Below are positions 33,290 to 42,856 of a DNA stretch of 64,000 nt, piece by piece. A program made the translations under genes and the position numbers. Source of the DNA: Agapanthus africanus (taxonomy: Eukaryota; Streptophyta; Magnoliopsida; Asparagales; Amaryllidaceae); NCBI GenBank assembly GCA_030015575.1, contig CM057342.1:618789348-618853347 (forward strand). The letters are read 5' to 3'. A model generated the notes under the pieces. That model saw only the letters and a program-made list of their open reading frames with translations. It had not been told where the DNA came from and searched no databases. Positions within the stretch are counted from its first letter, which is position 1. Each line of letters begins with the position of its first letter.

Positions 33290-34407
33290 TATATGATCTA
33301 GAGCGTAAAATGTGAAGTAATAATATAACATTACTGATAACCTTTTTCGTTTCGTGGGCGCATCATACATATCTACTTGGATTTCATCGTCGATGTCATT
33401 TCTAACCCACGTAACTTCATGATCGGTCGAAGACAACCCGTCCTTCGAAACAGACGGTCGGAGCACTTTAAGCCTTCTCTCTTCTTCGTCCTCATCGCTG
33501 TCCTCGTATTCTGGGACATCGTAGACATCTCTAGGTTTCCATCGGCATACAATACAGGTATATCAGGCTATCTTCACAGGTATCGTGCTATCTTCACAGG
33601 TATATCAGGCTTCTTATCAGAATCTTTCGGCTTATACCTGGCCTCTCCGCATGTTGGACACTCTTTCAAATCTGAATTCTCTTTCCGGTACAACACGCAA
33701 TTTTTAGGACATGCTTGAATCTTCTCGCACTTTAGACCCAAATCAGACATCATTTTCTGGGCTTCGTACCAGCTTTCGGGCACATTATTTCCCGGAGGCA
33801 TAGAATCTTTCAAGAACGAAAGAAGCATTGTGAATGACTTGTTGCTCCATCCATTTAGGCACTTAATTTGGAAAAGTTGGACGAACCATGAGAGGGTGGA
33901 ATACTTCGCATTCTCATAAATTGGTTTCCTAGCATCATTCATGAAATTTTCATATTTATCCGCACGCGGTCCTTGACCGGAAGGAATGTCATCTTCGGTA
34001 CGAATAGATTCACCTAGGGCAGCCTCTACCATATCCTCCATTTCTTCTGATGGAAATAAATTTCCGTATCCTGCCGTATTACCGAATTCTTCTTCTTCTC
34101 CTGCCGCATTATCGTGTTCTCCTTCTTCTACCGCAGTACTGCATTCTTCTCCTTCCCCGTGATATTTCCAAATTGAATAAAGTCTAGTAAACCCATGTTT
34201 TACAATATGAAGCTCTGCCAATTCTACCTTCTGCCAGTACTTATTGCCACATCTATCGCACGGACAGAGAATCTTCTCTATTATGATCTTATTATGTGCT
34301 CGTGCAAATTCAAGGAAAGCAGCAACCCCTGCGACAAACTTAGGTTGCATACGTTGTTTCCAATCCACATACATCCAGTCCTTAACTCTGACGTACTCAT
34401 GGGCCAT
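33290..34407 (-). pseudogene. CACTA1 TnpD transposase, internally deleted
   Basis: It starts at the ATG at 34407 (MAHEYVRVKDWMYVDWKQRM). The transposase-associated domain is in front, with CPCDRCGNKYW as a Cys-rich patch, followed by an acidic Glu/Ala stretch and the beginning of the Transposase_21 domain (CPTCGEARYKPK). It ends in a stop at 33574-33576 inside a repair scar. The final part (33540-33330) matches only the last exon of CACTA2 TnpD (CRWKPRDVYDV, RRLKVLRPSVSKDGL). Compared with CACTA2 about 2.5 kb is missing, including the rest of Transposase_21, DUF4218 and most of DUF4216. No active transposase can result. Confidence 0.9.
33553..33602 (-). other. Templated filler at the CACTA1 TnpD deletion junction
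   Basis: On the coding strand, intact sequence through ATAGCACGATAC is followed by CTGTGAAGATAGC and CTGATATACCTGT, both copies of sequence found within 40 bp upstream, and then by the C-terminal exon sequence. This patchwork is the signature of error-prone end joining that copies nearby DNA. Confidence 0.8.
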
Positions 34408-34732
34408 GTTAGACTGAATAACATATAAATTGTAGGTTATGCTGACTATATTGAGAAATATAAGAACGGGATAGTTACTGACAAAAGAGAAACTCCATGT
34501 ATATGCTTTGTGTGTGCGTTTGTCGTTGAAAAGAATAAATTATCGCACGTTATGTTGACCGATAGACGGGGACTAAGTGGCACTTTTAATTAGTTTCATA
34601 TATGGGTATCGATGGGAATATGAAGGTTTCATATTATCATATATTGGTTTTAACCCGAACATCTCGAGTCGCTCTCTGATTATGCGTTTGTATGTATGTG
34701 TTCCGGCTGTCGGGGGTAGGCTTCTATCCCAT

Positions 34733-34982
34733 TAAGAATGTATAGAGCGAACGCCCATCACTTGTGCTTTCAACCGTTTCGAGTAAATTTCGGCAGCACC
34801 TCCCCGCTGTTCTCCGAGTACACTGTAATAGAATAGATAATCATTTCAAAGCTGTGAAACAACGTTGAAATGAACATCTAATCTATCTTTGTACACGGAG
34901 AACCAGCGGAAAGGTACCGACGAAATATCTCGAAACGGATGAAAACACAAGTGAATGAAGGCGTTTGCTTTATATATTCTTA
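34733..34982. repeat. Long inverted repeat (hairpin 1) upstream of CACTA1 TnpD
   Basis: The left arm from TAAGAATGTATAGAGCGAACGCC through TTCTCCGAGTACA to TTTCAAAGCTGTG pairs with the right arm ending TTTATATATTCTTA. The arms are about 120 nt each and roughly three-quarters matched by eye, with almost no loop (CTGTGAAACAACG centre). Matching blocks include GAACGCC/GGCGTTTGC, CACTTGTG/CACAAGTG, CCGTTTCGAG/CTCGAAACGG and TTCTCCG/CGGAGAA. Confidence 0.85.
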
Positions 34983-35315
34983 ACTTGTCCACACGGGACA
35001 AATCTATGGGTTACCATACGATTGAATTTTCTCGTCGCGCAGACTATACGACGGTTGTTAGTATCGAGCTATACTGTCCGATATTTAACAACCTTCGTAT
35101 AGTTCTAGGTCACGACGAGCATCGCACGTATGTTAACCGATAGACGGGGACTAAGTGGCGCTTTAGTTTCATATACGGGTATCGATGGGAATATGAAGGT
35201 TTCATATCATCATCGAGTATCATATATTGGTTTTAACCCGAACATCTCGAGTCGCTCTCTGATTATGCGTTTGTATGTATGTGTTCCGGCTGTCGGGGGT
35301 AGGCTTCTATCCCAT

Positions 35316-35565
35316 TAAGAATGTATAGAGCGAACGCCCATCACTTGTGCTTTCAACCGTTTCGAGTAAATTTCGGCAGCACCTCCCCGCTGTTCTCCGA
35401 GTACACTGTAATAGAATAGATAATCATTTCAAAGCTGTGAAACAACGTTGAAATGAACATCTAATCTATCTTTGTACACGGAGAACCAGCGGAAAGGTAC
35501 CGACGAAATATCTCGAAACGGATGAAAACACAAGTGAATGAAGGCGTTTGCTTTATACATTCTTA
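35316..35565. repeat. Long inverted repeat (hairpin 2) upstream of CACTA1 TnpD
   Basis: Second copy of the inverted repeat, 583 bp from the first and nearly identical to it. Confidence 0.85.
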
Positions 35566-35904
35566 ACTTGTCCACACGGGACAAATCTATGGGTTACCAT
35601 ACGATTGAATTTTCTCGTCGCGCAGACTATACGACGGTTGTTAGTATCGAGCTATACTGTCCGATATTTAACAACCTTCGTATAGTTCTAGGTCACGACG
35701 AGCATCGCACGTATGTTAACCGATAGACGGGGACTAAGTGGCGCTTTAGTTTCATATACGGGTATCGATGGGAATATGAAGGTTTCATATCATCATCGAG
35801 TATCATATATTGGTTTTAACCCGAACATCTCGAGTCGCTCTCTAATTATGCGTTTCTATGTATGTGTTCCGGCTGTCGGGGGTAGGATTCTATCCCATTA
35901 AGAA

Positions 35905-36312
35905 AAAATGGAGTGTATTTCGCTGTGAGAGACTCTTCAAAGAAATGGAGGAAGAAGCACTAAAGAAAAAAGAGAGAAAAATAAGAATATAAAGTTGAAA
36001 CTAAACTTGAGCTATCCGCTGAAATCATAAAGCATAGGAAAGTTGATTGAGTCTTGATCTATTGCTCTTTCTTTGCATTATCTCGTATGTCCATTTATAG
36101 ATTTTAATGCCACATGAGATGTAATCAGTCAGCTCCCTATGGTTGTATTAATGTCAGCTCTTACACAATATGGGTATCTGCCTTACGATTAAGACAACTA
36201 TGGAATATGTTAATTTAAAATGTAAGGCTAGCTTTCTATGTATTCTGAGGGACTGCTTGCATAGAACTTAGCTTGATCCTCTCAATTATTACACATAAAT
36301 ATGCTGACATGC
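35905..36312. other. CACTA1 interior without recognised content
   Basis: AT-rich sequence between the hairpin repeats and the telomere-like tract. I see no reading frame or motif in it. Confidence 0.5.
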
Positions 36313-36560
36313 CTCTCATAACCCTAACCTCAGCCCCACAGTAACCCTAACCCTAGCCCCAACCCTAACCCCAGCCCACCGTAACCCTACCCCAGCCCCA
36401 CAGTAACCCTAACCCTAGCCCCAACCCTAACCCCAGCCCACCGTAACCCTACCCTAGCCCCACAGTAACCCTAACCCCAGCCCCACCGTAACCCTAACCC
36501 CAGCCCCACCACAGCAGCAGCCGAACCCCAACCCTAACCCGACCCCGACCCCGACCCCGA
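36313..36560. repeat. Telomere-like degenerate minisatellite inside CACTA1
   Basis: Runs of AACCCTAACCCTAG, CCCCAACCCTAACCCCAG and CCACAGTAACCCTAACC variants continue for about 250 bp, then shift to CCCCGACCCCGACC. It resembles plant telomere repeat (CCCTAAA) only loosely and its unit is longer and variable, so it is a minisatellite rather than a telomere insertion. Confidence 0.75.
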
Positions 36561-36689
36561 CCGCCACCGCGCCCCTGCCCAAACCCAACTCTCGCGCGCG
36601 CAACCCAGACCCAGCCATGAATAATCCAAAAATGCTTTAATTTACCTCGAGATTTATACCTGAACGGGTGCGCTGGTTACTTGGAGCGA

Positions 36690-36835
36690 CGACGGCGTCG
36701 AATTGGCGAAGAAACCGGCGGTGGCGACGAAACCGGCGGTGGCGACGAGGATGGCGACGAAATCGGCGGTGGCGACGACGGTGGCGACTCTGCCCAACGA
36801 CGGTGGCGACGCGACGGTGGCGATTTAGGGTTTTT
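36690..36835. repeat. GC-rich 18-bp minisatellite in CACTA1
   Basis: Repeats of GGCGGTGGCGACGAAACC and variants. They make Arg/Trp-rich or Arg/His-rich open frames on both strands (36637-36840 and 36668-37012), typical of a GC-rich short repeat and not of a gene. Confidence 0.8.
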
Positions 36836-36911
36836 CGCACGCGTTTGAGGGAGAGAGAGAAAATGAGCGTAGGCTTTTCGATCTGGCTTTGTTTTAAATC
36901 GATATTTACTT

Positions 36912-37095
36912 GCCCCTACGGATATATCCGTAGGTCCTTTGTTTGCGCCACCGTAGGGGCAAACACCAAATTAAGAATTAAATTTTTTATTCTTGAACGT
37001 CAGTGCCCGTAGGGGCAACCCTTTAGCCCTACGGACTAATCCGTAGGGCAAAGTAAAATCTGCCCCAACGGATAATTCCATCCGTAAGGGCAACC
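36912..37095. repeat. Right subterminal palindromes of CACTA1
   Basis: Four to five units of CCCCTACGGATATATCCGTAGG-type, ending CCCCAACGGATAATTCCATCCGTAAGGGC next to the TIR. These are fewer and more diverged than on the left. Confidence 0.85.
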
Positions 37096-37114
37096 CCCTA
37101 TTTTACTAGTGATA

Positions 37115-37473
37115 CCTCATGCCCATCAACCTTATATTTGAAGTTATTCATAACAACCAATAATGCATGCATGTTGCTATATAAGTAAAACATAACGTGA
37201 CGTTAATTTTTTAGTATCTTTCCTCATATATAAAGGCCATGTCAGAACCCATCATTTTTTCTAATATATAGCTTGATTTTTTTTCCTTCCTTGTGTAGAT
37301 TGTATATTTGAACATATAACATAGTAGAGCAATTTATTCTTTTCTCGTCCCTTGTTATCATTTTGTAAAATATTAATATTGGTGAATTAGTAATCTTTTT
37401 AGCTTATCTAGCAATGTGGTATCTGTAGGTAAGAAGAAGTACCTGGGCAAGTAACAAAAAATCTTGTAATATA
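37115..37473. other. Unassigned flank between CACTA1 and a decayed Copia
   Basis: AT-rich, with no recognisable feature; it begins right after the ATA target copy. Confidence 0.5.
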
Positions 37474-37683
37474 TGTGACAGTGGTGATATTGATGGTGAA
37501 AAATTATTTGTATTGTTTCATTCATTGGGTAAAATATACACATAGATTAAATCCCTTGATTGTGCAAATCATGAGATATATTTGGAATACAAATATTAGC
37601 TATCCTAATATAGAAGATACAAATATTAGCTACGGATTCAAATCTCAACTATTCTAATATAGAAGATACAACTAATCTTTACA
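37474..37683 (-). repeat. Probable 3' LTR of a decayed Copia (Ale/Ivana-like)
   Basis: In sense it starts TGTAAAGATTAGTTGTATC immediately after the polypurine tract GGTGGGGGAG at 37684-37695, and reads through CTTCTATATTAGAATAG, twice in slightly different form. The other end (37474, CACTGTCACA in sense) is a guess based on a CA terminus. The short LTR fits Ale/Ivana-type elements. Confidence 0.5.
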
Positions 37684-38794
37684 CTCCCCCACCTTGGCAG
37701 GTGAATGTAGTGAACTCCCAACTTGCCCAAGAGAAAATGAAAGGAGACCTTTCCAAGCGGCTTTGTAAACATGTCAGCGAGTTGGTGTTTAATGGGCACA
37801 TAAAAAGTCTTGAGTAAGCCACAGTATATTTTCTCATGAATTAATGACAATCAAGCTCGATGTGTTTTGTTCTCCCATGGAAAACATGGTTGTTTGCAAT
37901 GTGGATGGAGGCTTGATTGTTGCATAATAAGACCGCAGGTTGCAAATTACGTACAAATAAATCATTGAGCAGGTAAAGAAGCTAAGTTAGCTCGCAACTA
38001 GCTGTAGCCATCACTCTGTTTTCTGCTTCAGCGGAAGAACAAGATACAGTGGATTGCTTCTTTGTTTTCTAAGATATGATGGAGTTGCCAAGGAATGTGC
38101 AGAAACCTGTAGTTGAGCGGCATGTCATAAGACAACTTCCCCAATCCGAGTCATAAAAACCTCACAAAATGAGAGGACTAGAAGCTGAGAGCAGCAACCC
38201 TTGTCCGGGACTTCGTTTGAGGTAGCGCAACACACGATGAGCGGTTGCTAAGTGTGTTTTGCGAGGTTGATGAAAAACTTGGCTAAGAGTATGAACAGTG
38301 AGGACGTACGGGTGATAGTGAGGTATATGAGTCGCCCGACAAGACGGTGATATGCAGAAGGATCATGAAGGATCTTTCCATCTGAACCAACCATTCTCAA
38401 ATGTGAATCCATCGGGAAGTTTGCTGGTCGAGCATCTAGTAGTCCATGGTCTCTAAGAATGTCCAATATATATTTCCTTTGAGAGATGAAAATTCTTTGG
38501 CTGGATATGGATCCTTCAATGCCCAAAAAATATTTAAGATGAGCTAGATCTTTGAAGTGAAAACCACTGTGAAGAAACCCTTTTAATTTTGCAATGATGT
38601 CAATATCATTACCAGATATGATAATATCATCGACATAAAAAAAGAACGACTGTGAAGGTGTCACCAGCGGCACGAACAAAAATAGAATAATCTGCCTTTG
38701 ATTGGCGAAATTCTACATCCTGAAAGGTCTTGGTGAATTTTGAGAACCAATTTCTACAAGCCTGCTTTAGTCCATATAAGGATTTCTTCAAAGG
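37684..38794 (-). pseudogene. Decayed Copia RT end and RNase H
   Basis: The minus strand holds RT pieces MCPLKKSLYGLKQACRNWFS and FFYVDDIIISGNDIDIIAKL (YVDD active site, near 38640), then LKYFLGIEGS and SAYHRLVGRLIYLTITR. RNase H follows ([36 protein letters not shown]) to a terminal WGSVKI-like end near 37660. The frame changes several times. It continues at 41439-41748 beyond the solo LTR. The wording differs from the Tork-like family elsewhere in the window. Confidence 0.8.
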
Positions 38795-38799
38795 ACACA

Positions 38800-41433
38800 T
38801 GTTCACCACCGAAAAATCGGACCGAGATGTTGGGACGTTTGGCCTGATATGGCAGATACTATTTGGACTTCTCCATCCACCTTTCTGAAAATACCAAGTT
38901 GATTTATGACACAATATATCGGAGGTTTGGATAGATACGACCATTATACCAGACTTTATCAGATTCCCTCTCGTTTAATGCGAGGGTTTTGATTGTGAGG
39001 ACGCTCTTCTCTGCTGGCGCAAAACCATGCAGTTAATTACGTTACCGCATAGCGATAACCACTTTCTCTTGCTCCGGCAGTTCACTTCGTGTCGTGTGTA
39101 TGTTTTGTTTTTTTTGTTGCCCGTGGATTGTATACGGAAACTAGTTTATGTCATCGCCCGTAGGACGCGGATCAGTCTAAATCCGTACATTTTAAATTTG
39201 GGTCTGGATCAAGAATTTGCTTGACGGGGTTTTGAACTTAAGTTGTATATTCCTACAGTTCAGAAATATTTTTGTTTGATTTAATTAAGAACCGTTAATC
39301 CAGTTTGGGATTAAGATCAACTTAAATTTATGAGTGAGCATTTAGGCTCAATTTGTTTTCGCTAAGAATACGTTAGTCTTGTTTGAGACTAAGATCAACT
39401 TAACAACATTTTAAGATCATTTTTATTTGAGATCCAGCAAAAGAGCATTTAGGCTCAACTGCAAGAAAACTTTAGAGACTGAGCCAATTTGGGCTTAATC
39501 TACTTAGTCTTTTTTCCCTTCAAATGTGCTAAGGACTTATTTGGGCTCTGTTTGTTTAGCCCTTTCTTTTTATGTAAAAGTGTTAAGCACTTATTTGAGC
39601 TCTGATGCTCACATATATGTCATGTGAAGCATTAAGTCATGGGCGCTGCCCAACAAATATTGAACATTTTAGTCATTTTGACTAAATGTGAAGTGTTAAG
39701 CATTTCTTATGGCTTCCATGTGAGGTGCACGTGCGGCGCTGGGCGTCGTCCAATTAGTGGTAAGTACTCAACCGTTTTAGCTACATATGAAGTGCTAAGC
39801 CCTTTTTATATGGCGCCCACGTAAGGAGCACGTGCGGCGCTGGGCGCGGCCCAATCATTGTTAATCACGTAGCTGTCTTCGACTGAATATGGAGTGCTGA
39901 GCACTTTGTTCACCGCCTACGTGTGTTTCACATGAGGCGCTAGCCTTCGATTTTGGGCTCCCGCGTGTTTTTCACGTGAGGCGCTAGGCCCAGTCAAAAG
40001 AGGGTGTCCACGTGGAAAGCATGTGAGGCGCTAGTCTTCTTCTTTTTAGGGAGATTTAATCCCTGTCGATGTTTTCAGTGAGGTTAAACCTCTGTCGATG
40101 GTATTTTAACCATTAACGCTCGCCAAGATCACTATTTTTTTAGGATCTTGGATTGAGTTTTTAAAAAAACTAAGTTCTTGATTTGAAGGAACTGGGTTTC
40201 TGGAGTATTATGGACTCCATCTTTTTTTTCTTTAAATTTGTTCTTTCCTGAATTTTTTATTCTCAAGAACAAGATTTTCCCTATGAGAATTAAATTTTCA
40301 ACATATGGAAAACTTGTCTTGTGGATCTCAGATCTAGAGAAAAAATTAAGTTCTTTTAATAGGGTTAAATCCTTAGAAGTGATATGGTAGGCAAAGGAGA
40401 TATTTTGATCTCTTTTCCTTTCCTAGGGTTTTGAGAAGGAAGATTTTCTTTTTTAAGAATTGAATTCTCTATTCTTTTTTAGAGCTCACTGTATTTTTGC
40501 AGAGCTTATAGGTTTTTTTTTCTCTATCTGTCTATCTGTCTGTGTCCGTGTCTCTGAGAATTGAAGTCTCGGGTCTTCTTTATAGTGGAGGCAGATTGTT
40601 AATTAGTTTTGAGAAAATCTCTCAACGAGAGATTCCAATTGATTTAATTGGTCTCAAAATTGATTTGGGGAATTTTACCCACCGTTGGATTTTTGATTCA
40701 AGGACTTCTGTTTTACAGAATATATAGTTATTGTTTTTAACAAGATTGGAGAAATATTTTTTCATATACAGAATTTATTCTGTCAAGTGGTGATTTTTAA
40801 GCACCATTGGATTTTTAATCCAAGAGTTCTCTATTTTACAGAGAGCAATCTTTTTTTATTTAGAAAGATTGAGAGAATATATTCCCAAAATAGAATTTTA
40901 TTCTATTATTGGATCATTGATCCAACCGAGAGTATCTTTCTTATTTAGAAAGTTTTGGGAGATATTTTCTCTTAATAGAATTTGATTCTACATTTTGATA
41001 ATTTATCACCTCGGTTAGATTTTTGATTCAACGGCTCTATTTAACAGAGAGTATCTCAACTTTTTGTTAGGAAAACATAGAATTTAATTCTACTTGGATG
41101 TCGACGCTCACGTGTTGTGCATGCGGGCGCCACTTAAGAATTTAATTCTTATGATGGGCATTCCTGTGCTTTGCACATTGGCGCCCACGTGATGAGCACG
41201 TGCGGCGCCATGTAAGAATTTAATTCTTATTCAGAAAGTGCTTCTGTGCTTTCCACATTGGCGTCAGTGTGAGGAGCATGCGTGGCGCCGTATAAGAATT
41301 TAATTTTTACCCAAAAGCTTTTTTGTGCTTTCCACATTGGTGCTGGCATCCTTGTGAGAAGCACGTGGGGCGCTGCCCCATTAAATTTCAACAGAGTTTT
41401 GCTCTTTTATCATGTTTAAATATTAGGAAAACA
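38800..41433 (-). mobile_element. 2.6-kb solo LTR inserted in the decayed Copia RT
   Basis: TG...CA ends (TGTTCACC at 38800 and AGGAAAACA at 41433) with a perfect 5-bp target duplication ACACA (38795-38799 and 41434-41438). The interior shows no retroviral protein. A TATA box on the minus strand (TATAAAG, 40578-40584) matches in context the TATA of the LTR fragment at 44398-44405, which fixes the orientation and shows both are the same family. Short motifs recur many times (GAATTTAATTCTTA, TGTGCTTTCCACATTGGCG, CACGTGCGGCGCTGGGCG). Removing it joins NRVC to PLKKSLYG of the host RT. Confidence 0.82.
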
Positions 41434-41438
41434 ACACA

Positions 41439-41748
41439 CTCGATTCTTCCCCTGTTTACCATAGCCGGGTGGAAGGGCCATGTATACCTCCTCATCGAGG
41501 TAGCCGTGGAGGAAAGCATTGTGTACATCCATTTGATGAAGTGACTAATTATGAATTGCATCTATAGTAAGTAAACATCTCATGATTACAAGTTTAGCAA
41601 CCAGAGCAAATGTTTCCTTATAATCCAACATTTCCTTTTGTGTATAATCTTTGGCAAATAAACGAGCCTTATAGCGTTCAATTGTGCCATCAGCTCGATG
41701 CTTCACTTCGTAAACCCTAGAGTTCAAAATAGTGGTAGAGTGTATCAT
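41439..41748 (-). pseudogene. Decayed Copia RT start (second piece)
   Basis: The minus strand reads VYEVKHRADGTIERYKARLF, then [40 protein letters not shown] and PPGYG. This is the N-terminal half of the RT found at 38248-38794, separated by the solo LTR. It is cut upstream at about 41750; gag, protease and integrase are missing. Confidence 0.82.
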
Positions 41749-42479
41749 AGCATTCCACTACTAAGTAGCGAAAAACGCAAAAAGCATTGCGCATAGCGTA
41801 AACTACATGAATTATTAATTATTACTATGATTATCTAATTTATAATAAATTAAATTATTATAAAAATATAAAATTAGCTTGAGAACATAGAACAATAAGT
41901 ACTACAACAATATGTTTTGCGATTGTAGTTTCCCTGCTCTCTAAAATTCCAAAAAAATGAAACAGTATTTTCAAAATTTTCAGTCCTTAAGTTCATATAT
42001 ATGATTTATACTGGTATTAAACCTATCGAAAATCAATTAAATAAGCTCTATTTGAGAAATATGGCTACTAAATATGATTTCAAATTGAGAGGTTAGAATT
42101 TTAATGAGACCGTCTTTATATAGCTTAGGATTAGATATTGAAATCTTAAGAACTTCAATAGAAAATCTTATATGAAAATAGCGTAGCGTATATACTATTT
42201 GCTAAAAGTGTAAACTATTTGAAGAAAAAACGTAGGCTACTTTGTATTTAAGCTTTTTTCTAAAGCTACGTAGCGAATAGACTAAGTACCTTTTTGGTTG
42301 GGCTGTTGTGAAAATAACTTTTAGCAAAAGTGCTGTTGAAGAACGCTTTTTAGGCAAAAGTGTTGTTGTAAAATGTCCATTTTGATCTGAAAAACTGTTT
42401 GGTTCAAAAAACTGTTACGAGTTGCAGAAGTGCTGTTAATTGTTTAAATGACCATGTTCCTTCCAAAAAAATTTTTAAT
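41749..42479. other. AT-rich region with MITE-like debris
   Basis: No gene. The word GTAGCG/CGCTAC recurs near 41770, 42180 and 42262, and 42285-42450 (TTTTTGGTTGGGCTGTTGTG, GCTGTTTGGTTCAAAAAACTG) resembles ends of small non-autonomous DNA elements. No clean terminal inverted repeats or target duplications could be fixed. Confidence 0.4.
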
Positions 42480-42856
42480 AAGATAACCCATGGGACTTAA
42501 ATCCTTGTGCTAGAAAGATAGGTGCTGCCATAAAGCATACGCTAATAATTTCTGGCGCTGTGCCAATACTTTGAGGCCATCGCTTTTTTAATGTTTGGAA
42601 AAATATTTTTCCAAATCTGGTTAACCAGAAAATCTTTAAATAAAAGATTTAAAATATATATAGCTTAAGCTATTTAAGATATTCTCTATCTTTCTAAAAC
42701 AGAAAGATAATGTTGTTAACATGAGATAAATTCTTTTATATTTTTCTAAATAAAGAAAATAATAAATCTTGTTAATAAGAACCCTTGGATCTATAATCCA
42801 ACAGTGCTTAAACATTCGGACTAATATTAGCTCTTTTTATATATTCTTTTAAAACA
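42480..42856 (+). repeat. LTR fragment (left part), same family as the solo LTR
   Basis: Sequence style and short palindromes match the U3 side of the solo LTR in the opposite orientation. The left boundary is uncertain. The fragment continues at 44246 after the LINE. Confidence 0.45.

Larger units (their letters stand above)
34561..35904 (-). repeat. Tandem ~583-bp repeat upstream of CACTA1 TnpD
   Basis: The marker GATAGACGGGGACTAAGTGG starts at 34561, 35139 and 35722, i.e. periods of 578 and 583. Units 2 and 3 are almost identical. Each full unit contains one copy of the long inverted repeat described separately. CACTA2 has a single copy of the related sequence. The open frames of 62 codons that recur in each unit look incidental. 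Confidence 0.88.
29250..37111 (-). mobile_element. CACTA1: complete CACTA (En/Spm) transposon, deletion derivative
   Basis: The left end CACTACTACGAATAAGGG and right end (reverse complement) CACTAGTAAAATAGGGGG share the CACTA tip and GGGTTGCCC.TACGGAT just inside. The flanks carry the 3-bp target duplication ATA (29247-29249 and 37112-37114). Subterminal palindromes fill both ends. Two genes lie inside on the minus strand: an internally deleted TnpD transposase gene (33290-34407) and an uninterrupted TnpA-like gene (30084-33227). It cannot move by itself, but its ends and its TnpA-like gene look sound. Confidence 0.93.

Noticed and set aside
34955-35901. Two pairs of identical 62-codon frames that could be a duplicated small gene
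   Set aside because: They follow the 583-bp DNA repeat, overlap the inverted-repeat arms, and the first repeat unit breaks one of them; no sign of coding constraint.
36313-36560. Interstitial telomere
   Set aside because: Units are longer and more variable than CCCTAAA, and the tract lies inside a bounded transposon.
36637-37012. Arg/Trp-rich and Arg/His-rich frames on opposite strands
   Set aside because: Both are translations of an 18-bp GC-rich minisatellite; open frames on both strands follow from the repeat unit being a multiple of three.
42285-42450. MITE with TTTGGTT ends
   Set aside because: Only one plausible end could be seen and no target duplication, so it is kept as debris rather than a called element.
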